64,000 nt of DNA from CAWDMN01 sp963803155 (GTDB taxonomy: Bacteria > Acidobacteriota > Terriglobia > Versatilivoradales > Versatilivoraceae): NCBI GenBank assembly GCA_963803155.1, contig CAWDMN010000054.1, forward strand, positions 36,851-100,850, given 5' to 3'. The translations under genes were made by a program, and so were the position numbers. Positions 55,158 through 63,513 of this stretch are shown piece by piece. The notes under the pieces were generated by a model. The model was given only the letters and a program-made list of their open reading frames with translations. It did not search any database and was not told the DNA's origin. Each line of letters opens with the position of its first letter. Position 1 is the stretch's first letter.

Positions 55158-57587
55158 TCACTCGGCCCGCAAGGCCTCTATCGGCTCAACCCGGGTGGCT
55201 CTGCGGGCTGGAATATAGGCTGCCACTGAAGCCACGGCTAAAAATAACAAAGCGGTGCCGATGTAGGTAGCCGGGTCATTCTTTGTAACACCATACAGAT
55301 GGCTGGCAATATAACGGGAAAGGCCAAAGGCTGCCGCAATTCCGGCCGCGACACCGATCAAGGCAATCCACAAGGCCTGTTTCATCACCATGCGGATCAG
55401 GTCTCCGGCATCCGCTCCCATGGCTATGCGGATTCCGATTTCGCGGGTCCGCTGGGCCACAAAGTGGGAGAGCACTCCATAAATCCCGGTCAGAGTGAGC
55501 AACAGCGCCAGCAACGCAAAGCTGCCGATCATCGTCAACATCTCATTCCGGTCGGTGATGGTGGAGAGGAGCGATTTTTCCAGCAGCTTGGGCTGGTCCA
55601 CGAAAAGAGTGGCGTCCATGGATTGCAGTTCCTGTTTAAGCCTTTCGACGAGGCCGGTGGCGCCCGGACTGCCCCGGACGATGGCAAACATCCATTGCCC
55701 CATGATCGTCTGGGCGGCGGGGAAATAGAAAATGGGCTCCACCGGCTCTTCCAGAGAATTCGAATGGGTGTCCCCCGCAACTCCTACCACTGTGATCGGT
55801 TCTTGTTCGTCAAGCAGGTGCGACCCCACGGGATCGAGGTTCCCCCAATATTTTCGAGCCATGGCTTCATTAATGATCATAACGCGAGGAGCCCCGTACC
55901 GGTCCAATGGCGAAAAATCCCGCCCCCTCTTCAAGGGGATATGCAGAGTGTCGAAATAGCTTGTCCCAACGATCTCGAATCTTGATCGCGCTGCCAGAGT
56001 CACCTCCGGCTTTTCAGCGATACGAGTAATATCCACCGAGGTTGAAGTGTGCGACATGGGGACGGCGCCGTTCAAGCTGGCCTTTTCCACGCCAGGAATG
56101 GACTCCAGCCGGCTCTGGATCTGGCTATAAAAAGCAGCCACCTGCTCTCGTTTGGCATGTTTCAAACGGGAAGCCGATATCATGGCATAGATCACCCGAT
56201 CGGTTTTAAACCTGGGATTCACCTGCCAGAGACGCCAGAGGCTGCGCATCAAAAGGCCTGCCCCCACCAACAACATCATCGAGAGCGTGATCTCCACCCA
56301 GACCAGAATCTTCTGAAACCTTCGTTTGGTGAGGCTGCTCGAGATATTGGAACCGGTTTCCTTCAGGGAATCATTGAGGTTCAAACCAAAATTATGCCAA
56401 ACCGGCGCCAAGCCGAACAACAGACCCGTAAGAAGCGACACCGACAGGGCATAGGCAAGGATCCGCCAGTCCAATTGAAATTCCGTGGCCGTGGGCGCGG
56501 ATTGGTAAACCATCAGGTTGAAAAAATATAGCCCGCCCCGGGCCACCAGCAACCCGGCCAGGCCGCCCAACACTCCCAACAGCAGGCTCTCCGTGAGCAT
56601 TTGCCGAGACAGACGCCAATGGCTGGCCCCCAACGATACCCGGATCGCCATCTCCCTTTCACGGACCGTGGCCTTGGCCAGCAGCAGATTGGCCACATTG
56701 GTGCAGGCAATCAATAGCACAATCCCCACCGCCGCGAACAAAAGCATCAGAGAGTTTTTGCCTTCACCCACGAGAACGGAATGAAGGTCCAGAACCTGGC
56801 CTCGGGTGTGAAGGTTGGTTTTTGGATAGAGCGTTTCCAAGCGATTGGTGAAATCCGCGAATTCCATTCGAGCCTGTGCCACGGAACTCTCTTTTTTGAT
56901 CAGGCCGTAGGCTGCGATGAACCGCGCAGAGCGATCCTGCACGATGTAGGAGTGTTGAATCAGGGGCATGAATGCCGTGCCCGTGCCACCGAGTGCATCT
57001 TCCATATTCGTGAAGTAGGGGAACCAAAAGTTGCCGGATAGCACCCCCACCACGGTATAAGGTTTGTCATCCATCATCACGATTTGTCCCACCACATCAG
57101 GACGTCCATTGAAGACGCGTTTCCACATGGCGGGTGTAATCACCATGACCTTCGAACTCTCCGACTTGCAGTCGCCGGGCTCGATCCCCCGCCCCAAGAC
57201 GGGTCTTGTGCCAAAGACCCCCAAAAATTCAGGCGTGATATCCCATCTTGCCACCCGGATCGGCTCCCCTGAGCCACGGGCAATCATGGGATTGGCATAG
57301 ATCATGGCCCCAATTCTTTCAAAGGCTCGGTTCTGCTCCTTGAAATCCTGCAGATCTGCATAAGAGACACCGTCAAAGGGGACATCCTGAGTCAAGGTAG
57401 TGAGCTTGACCAGCCGCTTCTCGTCCTGGCACGGCAGCGGCTTAAACAACGCTTGATTTATTTTGCTGAAGATTGCGCAGTTGGCGCCAATGCCGAGGGC
57501 CAGGATCAAGATGATCAGCCCGTAATAGGCTGGGCTGCGCCGGGCTTGACGCAGAGTGAAATGAACGTCCTGGAGAAGAGTGTGCAT
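55158..57587 (-). CDS. ADOP-type duplicated FtsX/MacB permease, no PadR partner
   Basis: Membrane protein of 809 aa with two MacB/FtsX units. The start ATG at 57587 follows a G-rich site; the open frame runs further upstream only because it reads into MITE B. It begins LLQDVHFTLRQARRSPAYYG, close to the ADOP core, but lacks the N-terminal prefix domain seen in the gene at 2885. Unit 1 ends around residue 415; unit 2 ends with VAQRTREIGIRIAMGADAGD and IPARRATRVEPIEALRAE. No PadR gene or ATPase gene is adjacent. Function is unknown, as for other ADOPs. Confidence 0.92.
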   Translation of the reverse strand: MHTLLQDVHFTLRQARRSPAYYGLIILILALGIGANCAIFSKINQALFKPLPCQDEKRLVKLTTLTQDVPFDGVSYADLQDFKEQNRAFERIGAMIYANPMIARGSGEPIRVARWDITPEFLGVFGTRPVLGRGIEPGDCKSESSKVMVITPAMWKRVFNGRPDVVGQIVMMDDKPYTVVGVLSGNFWFPYFTNMEDALGGTGTAFMPLIQHSYIVQDRSARFIAAYGLIKKESSVAQARMEFADFTNRLETLYPKTNLHTRGQVLDLHSVLVGEGKNSLMLLFAAVGIVLLIACTNVANLLLAKATVREREMAIRVSLGASHWRLSRQMLTESLLLGVLGGLAGLLVARGGLYFFNLMVYQSAPTATEFQLDWRILAYALSVSLLTGLLFGLAPVWHNFGLNLNDSLKETGSNISSSLTKRRFQKILVWVEITLSMMLLVGAGLLMRSLWRLWQVNPRFKTDRVIYAMISASRLKHAKREQVAAFYSQIQSRLESIPGVEKASLNGAVPMSHTSTSVDITRIAEKPEVTLAARSRFEIVGTSYFDTLHIPLKRGRDFSPLDRYGAPRVMIINEAMARKYWGNLDPVGSHLLDEQEPITVVGVAGDTHSNSLEEPVEPIFYFPAAQTIMGQWMFAIVRGSPGATGLVERLKQELQSMDATLFVDQPKLLEKSLLSTITDRNEMLTMIGSFALLALLLTLTGIYGVLSHFVAQRTREIGIRIAMGADAGDLIRMVMKQALWIALIGVAAGIAAAFGLSRYIASHLYGVTKNDPATYIGTALLFLAVASVAAYIPARRATRVEPIEALRAE

Positions 57588-57684
57588 GAATTCTTTCCCC
57601 CTCTTGATAGAGATCACAGCAAAAAGTTCGAAAATCCAACAGTTAATTTGGATTTTTTTTTGAGACGTTAATCCCGAGTCTCGT

Positions 57685-57905
57685 TTATTCCAATGAGCTT
57701 TCATGATGAGTTCACTATTGCGATGAACAACAAGGAGTCCATCCACTGATTTCGCTCATCCTTCGACAAGCTCAGGATGAGCGGCACTCCAATCTCCGCT
57801 CGTACTGAGCTTGTCGAAGTGCGAGCGGGGGCATGTGCGATGAGTATGCACTTCACACCTGAATTGTGGATGCATTAGTCTCAGCTTGAACGCTCCTTGG
57901 AATTA
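57685..57905. mobile_element. MITE-like element, copy B (215 bp, TTA target duplication)
   Basis: Same 215-bp sequence as copies A and C, in reverse orientation, flanked by TTA (57685-57687, 57903-57905). It differs from copy C at about 3 positions. It lies 98 bp upstream of the ADOP start, probably within or beside its promoter. Confidence 0.85.
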
Positions 57906-59234
57906 AAAGCCTCAATCTATGCGCGTCCACGCGTCGTGCCTATACCCTATGTTCATACCATGGCTGAAATAATTTAGGAGGCATTGGCGAGACGTAATCG
58001 GCCCGATTATATTCATCCGTTTATTGGATCGCAATCTCATTTCGCTCAAAATATTTGGAAGGTTCCCTCTCATCCCCGCGGTCTAACGCGCCTGGGGGCA
58101 GCTCTTGCAGGCACGCCTTCGCGTCATGCTCTCAGAGTGTCTAAACGTTATGACACGCTGGCCGGAGGATTCTCCTTTCTCCATGAATTTTGAACCGATA
58201 CCTCCTGTTTTTCTGCTTTATGATTTCTGGAGAATTAGACCCATTTTTTTAAAAATTGTTCCCGGATTTTTATAACGACTCAGAGGGGGTCCCTTCAACC
58301 AGCGTCTGAGTGGGTTTTCGAGAAGTGAACCGGTTCTAATCTTTTCGCCATACAGGGCACCTCCACGGCTGAGGTGTGGAACCTGGCCAGGCTTCTTTTC
58401 GAGATTGGCTCAAATAACTTGGGATGGTATCTATGAGGCCTTCATCAGATAAAGCGAAAACCAGAGACAAAAAGGTGAAAAATGAAGAAAAACCGGCAAC
58501 CAACGGAATACTCCACCCGTTCAGATTCGATTAGCCTGGAATTCGTTGGAGCAATCTTGCAGTCTGCTCCATGAGCCTTTCTCTGTCTGCGGATCGAGAT
58601 CAGTTCCAATTACCATACCCTGGAGGAAGCGGCGGACCAGGCGGACCCAATAGGGGCGCAGGGCTTCTCCAGTCAATCATCGATGGGCAAGATATTGCTC
58701 AATTAGGCCCAAATTAAAGGACAAAACCATCCGGCATCTCCTGCTATAAAATTTTCCGGATGTTCCCCTAATATCCGAATAAGGAGGTTTTGGGAACAAC
58801 CGCTTTTTCATGTGCCCAGGAGGCCAGGAGTTGGGGATTGATTGAGGAAATTTCATACCCAACAGCAACAATGGATTAGCAAAGTGATTCAGAACATTGA
58901 CGTCCAAAATGGAAAATGATACTGTTCGAATTATCCAGAAGCTTTTTGGTGAAAAATTGAGGGGACCCGACTTTTACGGTTGGTCCCCGAATATATGTTG
59001 TGAATAAAATGCGAAGCCAGGATAACCTCCGGCAACTCGATAAAGCCGTTTAAACTCGAAGATAAAAACAAATCCCGGAAGGGGCAAAAGAATATCCCAT
59101 CCGAAAACATCGTCACAACAAGCCACTCCACCTGACCAGCGCGAAAGGCGCGCTGGCAGGTAAGCGGCGGCGTTGGCGGGAAACCCGGAGATTGTTTTGG
59201 CCAGACTATGATAATATGCAATCAGGAGGTTATC
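57906..59234. other. Long gene-free region
   Basis: No convincing gene in 1.3 kb. The last part (about 59017-59180) resembles the outer half of the long attC-like repeat (GCCAGGATAACCTCCGGCAA, then AACAAATCCCGGAAGG) and holds a small CCAGCGCG-CGCGCTGG hairpin. Confidence 0.45.
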
Positions 59235-59444
59235 ATGAAAACCTTTACGGCTATTATCGAACGTTGCCCAGACACGCAATTATTTGTCGGATATGTTCCT
59301 GGCTTTCCAGGAGCCCACACGCAAGCCGCCTCGTTGGATGAACTGCATAAAAATCTTGAAGAGGTCCTCCAGCTCCTGCTTGAAGAGGGTGATCCCAAAT
59401 TGGAAGGTGAATTTGTCGGGACTCAAACCATCATGGTGGCGTAA
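59235..59444 (+). CDS. hicB: HicB-family antitoxin
   Basis: Protein of 69 aa: KTFTAIIERCPDTQLFVGYV, then PGFPGAHTQAASLDELHKNLEEVLQLLLEE, the HicB partial RNase-H-like fold. The ATG at 59235 follows AGGAGG; an upstream ATG is in frame but lacks such a site. No C-terminal DNA-binding domain is present. It precedes hicA by 2 bp. Confidence 0.88.
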   Translation: MKTFTAIIERCPDTQLFVGYVPGFPGAHTQAASLDELHKNLEEVLQLLLEEGDPKLEGEFVGTQTIMVA

Positions 59445-59446
59445 CC

Positions 59447-59674
59447 ATGGGGAAATATCCGATTTTGAAGCCCAGAGATGTGGTGACCAGGCTGGAAAAT
59501 CTTGGTTTTAACGTAGCACGACAAAAAGGCTCTCACATACAATTTCGTCATGCCGATGGCCGTTGTACGACAGTTCCTTTTCATGCCGGCAGAGATCTTT
59601 CTCCCATTTTACTCCGTCAAATTGCCAAAAATATTGGACTCACATTGGAAGAGTTCATCCAAATCGGAAAATAA
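59447..59674 (+). CDS. hicA: HicA-family mRNA interferase toxin
   Basis: Protein of 75 aa with the double-stranded-RNA-binding-like HicA fold: LKPRDVVTRLENLGF, then RQKGSHIQFRHADGRCTTVPFHAG with the catalytic His (GSHIQF), and LRQIAKNIGLTLEEF. The toxin comes second, the hicBA order. An attC-like site begins 2 nt after the stop codon. Confidence 0.9.
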   Translation: MGKYPILKPRDVVTRLENLGFNVARQKGSHIQFRHADGRCTTVPFHAGRDLSPILLRQIAKNIGLTLEEFIQIGK

Positions 59675-59675
59675 A

Positions 59676-59799
59676 GCGCCAACCAGCGGCCTCCAGCCGA
59701 CCACGGCCAGCGGCTCCTCTCAAGGGGATAAAAAAAGTCAAAAGCATTCTTTGTTTCACCATCATTCTGGCCGTGGCGGCTGAGGCACGGTCGTTAGCA
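59676..59799 (+). other. attC-like site 3' of hicA (long form, lacks palindromic tip)
   Basis: It begins GCGCCAACC and ends TCGTTAGCA, and aligns with the long repeats at 11633, 12536 and 61010. Where those have TCCGTCAGCTGACGGA, this copy has only CCACGG between AGCCGA and CCAGCGGCT. The patatin gene starts 28 bp later. Confidence 0.45.
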
Positions 59800-59826
59800 T
59801 CTCAGTGAAAGGCATTCGGTGAGATT

Positions 59827-60738
59827 ATGCCAACAACGAAAATGAAAACCACGTCTCTCGTTCTTGGGAGTGGCGGCGCTCGAGGTTTAGCACATATCGG
59901 TGTAATTCATTGGCTTGAAGAAAATGATTTCAAAATCAAATCAATAGTCGGTTGCTCAATCGGTGCCGTAATAGGGGGAACATATGCTGCAGGAAAACTG
60001 GATGAATTTGAGCAATGGGTGCGTACCATTACGAAAGTCGACATAGTCACGCTACTAGATCTTTCATGGGAAAAGAGCGGGCTCGTGAGAGGTGACAAAA
60101 TTATCAATACCTTAATCGGTTTAGTTGGAGAGAAATTGATCCAAGATCTCACAATTTCATATACGGCTGTTGCTGCTGATATTAAAGGTCAGAAGGAAAT
60201 ATGGATGAAGTCGGGCAGTCTCTTTGATGCTATGAGAGCATCTTTCGCAATACCTCTTCTCTTTACTCCATTCGAGTACAATGGGGTCGATCTTGTTGAT
60301 GGAGGGATTTTAAATCCTGTGCCTATTGCGCCAGCATTTGGTGATGAAACTGATATGATTATTGCTGTAAATCTGGGCGGCCCCGAAGAGAGCCCAAAGA
60401 AGCTTCGTGCCGTGAGTGCGCCTCCGGCGTTCCCTACATCCCCATTCCGCGAAAAGATTAATCGCTTTATCGACCGCCTCCAACAATCCGTGACAAGCAG
60501 TAGCAGCCGAGATTGGGGGGTGTACGATATCGCCATTCAGGCGTTTGAAGCTATGCAGAGTACCATAGCGCGCCAAAAGCTTGCCGCTTATCCGCCAGAC
60601 ATAGTTATAGAAATTCCGAGGAACGCGTGTCGGACATTGGAGTTTGACCGGGCATCCGAGATGATTGAATTGGGATACAGAAAGGCAAAAGAGTGCTTAG
60701 CTCAGTCCGCGCTGCAAAAGCAGAACGATGCGCGCTAA
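59827..60738 (+). CDS. Patatin-like phospholipase
   Basis: Protein of 303 aa. The oxyanion loop GSGGARGLAH (residues 14-23), nucleophile elbow VGCSIGAVIGG with the catalytic Ser, and Asp in LVDGGILNPVP form the patatin Ser-Asp dyad. These enzymes release fatty acids from lipids. It appears more AT-rich, with different codon use from neighbouring catabolic genes, consistent with acquisition. The stop codon overlaps the first box of an attC-like site. Confidence 0.9.
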   Translation: MPTTKMKTTSLVLGSGGARGLAHIGVIHWLEENDFKIKSIVGCSIGAVIGGTYAAGKLDEFEQWVRTITKVDIVTLLDLSWEKSGLVRGDKIINTLIGLVGEKLIQDLTISYTAVAADIKGQKEIWMKSGSLFDAMRASFAIPLLFTPFEYNGVDLVDGGILNPVPIAPAFGDETDMIIAVNLGGPEESPKKLRAVSAPPAFPTSPFREKINRFIDRLQQSVTSSSSRDWGVYDIAIQAFEAMQSTIARQKLAAYPPDIVIEIPRNACRTLEFDRASEMIELGYRKAKECLAQSALQKQNDAR

Positions 60739-60793
60739 CAACCGCATGGTTCGGACTAGCACAAGCGCCAGCCGCACATGCGTACTGTTGGCG
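60733..60793 (+). other. attC-like site 3' of the patatin gene
   Basis: GCTAAC overlaps the patatin stop codon and the site ends GTTGGCG. CGCATG and CATGCG pair inside. About 61 bp, a normal attC length; end boxes are imperfect. Confidence 0.4.
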
Positions 60794-61009
60794 CAGCATT
60801 TAATCACACGGAGACTCCAAGGCACGGAGAGAAAAAAAGGAACAATTCGGTCGCAGCTTTAAATGAAATACAATCCTTCGTGACTCCGTGTCTCCGTGAG
60901 AAATAAAAGCTACGCCAGGAAAGATTCCGGCAGAGAAAGTGCTGGTTGAATGCACAACTAAAAACAAATCACGGGAGGGCTGGCAGTTTCATCAAGTCCG
61001 GAAAAGCCG

Positions 61010-61140
61010 CGCCAAACCAGGGGTCCAGCCGATCCGTCAGCTGACGGACCAGCGGCTTCTTTCGAGGACATCGCCAGAATAAACAGGATTCTTTGTTTGT
61101 AATCTTTCCCGGCCGTGGCGGCTAACCCCAAGCGTTAGGC
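61010..61140 (+). other. attC-like site, long form (copy 3)
   Basis: It begins GCGCCAAACCAGGGG and ends GGCTAACCCCAAGCGTTAGGC in two boxes (GGCTAACC, 61120-61127; GTTAGGC, 61134-61140), closely resembling an L'-R' attC end. The tip palindrome TCCGTCAGCTGACGGA is at 61033-61048. The 126-aa gene starts 27 bp later. The related sequence to the left (60794-61009) shares CACGGAGACTCC-type sequence with 12770-12880. Confidence 0.5.
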
Positions 61141-61167
61141 GCCAACATACAAAGCAAGGAGACAATC

Positions 61168-61548
61168 ATGCCAACAGATATCAGACTTATCCACGCAAAA
61201 GACTTCGTCAGAGCAACCCCAGAAGGAGATCTAGATTTCGAAACGTCTAAGAAAGCCCTGATAGAGATCGCTTCGGCCACAGCCCATCTGGTCGACTACG
61301 AGATACTCCTAGATACTCGACAGGCACACGTACAGATGTCAGTAACAGATCTATGGTATCTAGCGGCTGAACTCAGCAACCTTCGCAAAGCCTTTTCTCG
61401 AAAGACGGCTGTTCTTTGTCCCGTCGAACATTTTGACAATGCCGCGTTCTTTGCACTCTGTTCCAAAAACCGAGGCTTCAGGATCAAGGCCTTCACTTCT
61501 TTTGAAGATGCAATGAATTGGCTGATTGGAATGGCACCAGACGCCTAA
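61168..61548 (+). CDS. Conserved small protein of unknown function (cassette-type)
   Basis: Protein of 126 aa: PTDIRLIHAKDFVRATPEG, then ALIEIASATAHLVDYEILLDTRQAHVQMSVTDLWYLAAEL and AFTSFEDAMNWL. The alternation of beta strands and helices, with VDYEILLDTR in the middle, suggests a STAS/SpoIIAA-like fold, but I cannot assign a function. AAGGAG precedes the ATG. Its stop codon lies inside GCCTAAC, the first box of an attC-like site, a classic cassette arrangement. Confidence 0.75.
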   Translation: MPTDIRLIHAKDFVRATPEGDLDFETSKKALIEIASATAHLVDYEILLDTRQAHVQMSVTDLWYLAAELSNLRKAFSRKTAVLCPVEHFDNAAFFALCSKNRGFRIKAFTSFEDAMNWLIGMAPDA

Positions 61549-61609
61549 CGAGTTAAGGATTCGTACGCACCGGAGCGAAGCGGAGCGTGCGTACAATCCG
61601 GGGTTGGAC
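61542..61609 (+). other. attC-like site 3' of the 126-aa gene
   Basis: GCCTAAC (matches RYYYAAC) overlaps the stop codon, and GTTGGAC (61603-61609) matches GTTRRRY. Between them GGATT.GTACGCAC and GTGCGTAC.AATCC form the stem. At 68 bp this is one of the best attC candidates in the window. Confidence 0.6.
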
Positions 61610-62085
61610 TAAGCCGCGGCGAACGGGATTAAATTATCCTATTTGGAATTTGCACAGAGAGCCGGGAGCAGGTCGATAGGCTAAAAAGGCAGGTGGAAAG
61701 GATCCCTGAGCCGGAAGAAACCGGATTGGCGGCCTTCCCATTGTGAGAATACGGTGAGGGTGGAAGGCCCTGCCGCCCTTTGAATGACCTGCAGTGACGC
61801 AGAACCCTGTTGGAGACAGGGATTCCCCTCCTCATAAAGAAGAAAAAGGTGCCACACTTGACTTTTTGACTTTTCGCTCGATTCGATAATTAAAATTCCA
61901 ACCATTCCTCTGCACTGGACCCGTCAGCTGACGGGCCAGTGAGCGGCCGTGTTGAAAATTCAAATGCGCAAGCGCATCATATTCCAGCCCAGGGTTGGCC
62001 GGCCGCTTCCGGCGGGTGGTCTACGCTGGGATTACCGGTTTTTTGGGTTCCCGTTCCCTGACGGGGAACAATAGGGAGGTTCGAC
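61610..62085. other. Gene-free stretch before the REP transposase remnant
   Basis: No supported gene; a reverse ORF here shows no family I know. It contains the attC-like site at 61896 and a CCCAGGGT-type hairpin at about 61986-62031. Confidence 0.45.
61896..61957 (+). other. attC-like site with palindromic tip, no gene attached
   Basis: CCAACCATTCCTC begins the site and GTTGAAA closes it. CACTGG.CCCGTCAGCTGACGGG.CCAGTG forms the stem (palindrome 61920-61935). The layout equals those at 11001-11062 and 63350-63410, although the end box deviates from GTTRRRY. Confidence 0.4.
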
Positions 62086-62541
62086 ATGTCTCAATCATTG
62101 ACGAAAATCCTTATCCACTAGATTTTCTCCACAAAAGAACGCTTCCCTTTTCTTAGCGAGGATGGACTCCGGGACGAATTGCCTCGATACATCGCCGGGA
62201 TATGCCATCAGCAGCCATGCCACGGACTCCAAATTGGAGGCATGTCAGATCATGTCCATTGCCCATGCCAATTGCACAGCACCAGCTCAGTCTCGGAGTT
62301 GGCCAAGGAGATCAAACGTTCTTCCAGTATCTGGATCAAGGAAAAGGGCGGCCGGCTTAAGAAGTTCGCCTGGCAAGCAGGTTACGGTGCATTTTCCATT
62401 GGGCAATCGCAAATTGAGGAAGTGAAGCATTATATTACGAATCAAGCCGCTCACCACCAACACATCTCGTTCCAAGATGAATATCGCGAGTTTCCGCGCC
62501 GTTATGAGGCTGCGTTTGATGAGCGCTATGTGTGGGCTTGA
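62086..62541 (+). pseudogene. REP-associated (Y1/IS200-like) transposase with one nonsense codon
   Basis: From ATG 62086 (GGGAGG upstream) the frame reads SQSLTKILIH, then TAG at 62119-62121 where relatives have Leu, then IFSTKERFPFLS and onward to DERYVWA at 62541. The HUH motif (SDHVHCPC) and the catalytic Tyr region (EEVKHYITNQAAHH) are intact. A single TTG-to-TAG change would explain the loss. Without it the protein would be 151 aa, normal for the family. Confidence 0.85.
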
Positions 62542-62853
62542 TCGATTATTGATCCCTTACAGGGAACGCCATCCGGTTGCGGCGAAATGGCCCAGGGTAG
62601 GCGCGGGTGACGGCCGTCATCTCGCGCCAACCCTGGGCTGGAATATTTTGTCCTTTCAGGACATTAAAAAGCAGATCGCCTCATATACCGAATCCCAGGG
62701 CGTTGGTCAAAATGATGGCTGGATGTGCTTCGCTCCATGAAGCTACGGCTGCCGCTCCACGGCTCAGTTCAACAACCGGTTTGCGGTGATTGACGCTGAA
62801 AAGCGCGCTAACCCCTCAGCCGTAATGTTGGCCGCAAATCGAAGGCCTTTTTT
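62542..62853. other. Spacer with a REP-like hairpin
   Basis: GCCCAGGGTAGGCGCG and CTCGCGCCAACCCTGGGC (about 62590-62639) form a long imperfect stem whose tip is GTGACGGCCGTCAT. It matches the hairpin on the other side of the transposase (61986). No gene. Confidence 0.6.
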
Positions 62854-62874
62854 CATTGCGAGCAATGCTATAAT
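62854..62874 (+). promoter_or_regulatory. Operator and -10 box of the ParE-type operon
   Basis: CATTGCGAGCAATG is a palindrome (62854-62867) abutting TATAAT (62869-62874). The ATG follows 6 nt later, so the message may be leaderless. Autorepression by the antitoxin is inferred. Confidence 0.45.
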
Positions 62875-62880
62875 GGAGCC

Positions 62881-63066
62881 ATGACAAACAAGGAAATTGC
62901 TCTCAAGACTATAGAAAAACTACCGGATGACGCCACCTGGGAGGAAATTCAGGATCGCATCAACTTTGTAGCCGCTGTTCGTCGCGGGCTGCAGGAATTA
63001 AATGAGGGCCAAGAAATTCCTCATTCTCGAGTGAGGGAGGAGTTTGCTGGATGGCTTACGACCTGA
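62881..63066 (+). CDS. Antitoxin of a ParE/RelE-type pair
   Basis: Protein of 61 aa: TNKEIALKTIEKLPDDATWEEIQDRINFVAAVRRGLQELNEG. The pattern of a short N-terminal helical region and LPDDATWEEI fits antitoxins paired with ParE-like toxins. It overlaps the toxin start by 16 nt. Confidence 0.75.
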   Translation: MTNKEIALKTIEKLPDDATWEEIQDRINFVAAVRRGLQELNEGQEIPHSRVREEFAGWLTT

Positions 63067-63350
63067 GTTGGTCGCCCAGCGCGCTGACCGATTTAAGGGA
63101 AATTTCCGCCTACATTGCTCAAGATGATCCCGAGGCTGCTCGCAGGTTCATCCAAGGGATATTTCATGTCATTGAGCGCCTCCAAACCTATCCTCTGTCG
63201 GGCCGAATTGTTCCAGAATTCAACACACCCGAAATTAGAGAAATCATTCGTCGTCCTTGTCGGATCGTCTATCGAATTTGCATGGATAGAGAGATTGTAA
63301 AAATAGTCCGGATTTGGCATGCGGCTCGTGGTATCCCTGATATCGAATAG
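63051..63350 (+). CDS. ParE/RelE-superfamily toxin
   Basis: Protein of 99 aa: AYDLSWSPSALTDLREISAYIAQDDPEAARRFI, then PLSGRIVPEF and REIIRRPCRIVYRI with VKIVRIWHAARG at the end. This is the plasmid-stabilisation ParE pattern. Target (gyrase or ribosomal mRNA) cannot be told from sequence. An attC-like site starts at its stop codon. Confidence 0.87.
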   Translation: MAYDLSWSPSALTDLREISAYIAQDDPEAARRFIQGIFHVIERLQTYPLSGRIVPEFNTPEIREIIRRPCRIVYRICMDREIVKIVRIWHAARGIPDIE

Positions 63351-63410
63351 GCCAACCATCCACTTCACCAGGTCCGTCAGCTGACGGGCCTGTGAGTGGA
63401 TTTGTTGGGC
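63350..63410 (+). other. attC-like site 3' of the ParE-type toxin gene
   Basis: GGCCAAC starts at the toxin stop codon and GTTGGGC (63404-63410, matching GTTRRRY) ends the site. ATCCACT..AC.AGG and CCTGTGAGTGGAT pair around CCGTCAGCTGACGG (63374-63387). 61 bp long. Confidence 0.55.
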
Positions 63411-63513
63411 ATCTCAAGAAGCAGACGGGACGTTCGAAACACAAGCATGAGCTACAACACGACAGAGACTCTGCTCACGCTAGGGATGGCGCAGACTAGA
63501 AATGTGGGGTAAC

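Noticed and set aside
61629..61905. Minus-strand ORFs upstream of the second transposase
   Set aside because: No ribosome site, no recognisable motif, and the opposite strand to the surrounding cassette-like genes.
54676..62121. Stop-codon recoding in the two transposases
   Set aside because: The stops are of different types (TAA and TAG), at different sites, without a recoding signal that I can see; ordinary nonsense mutation is simpler.
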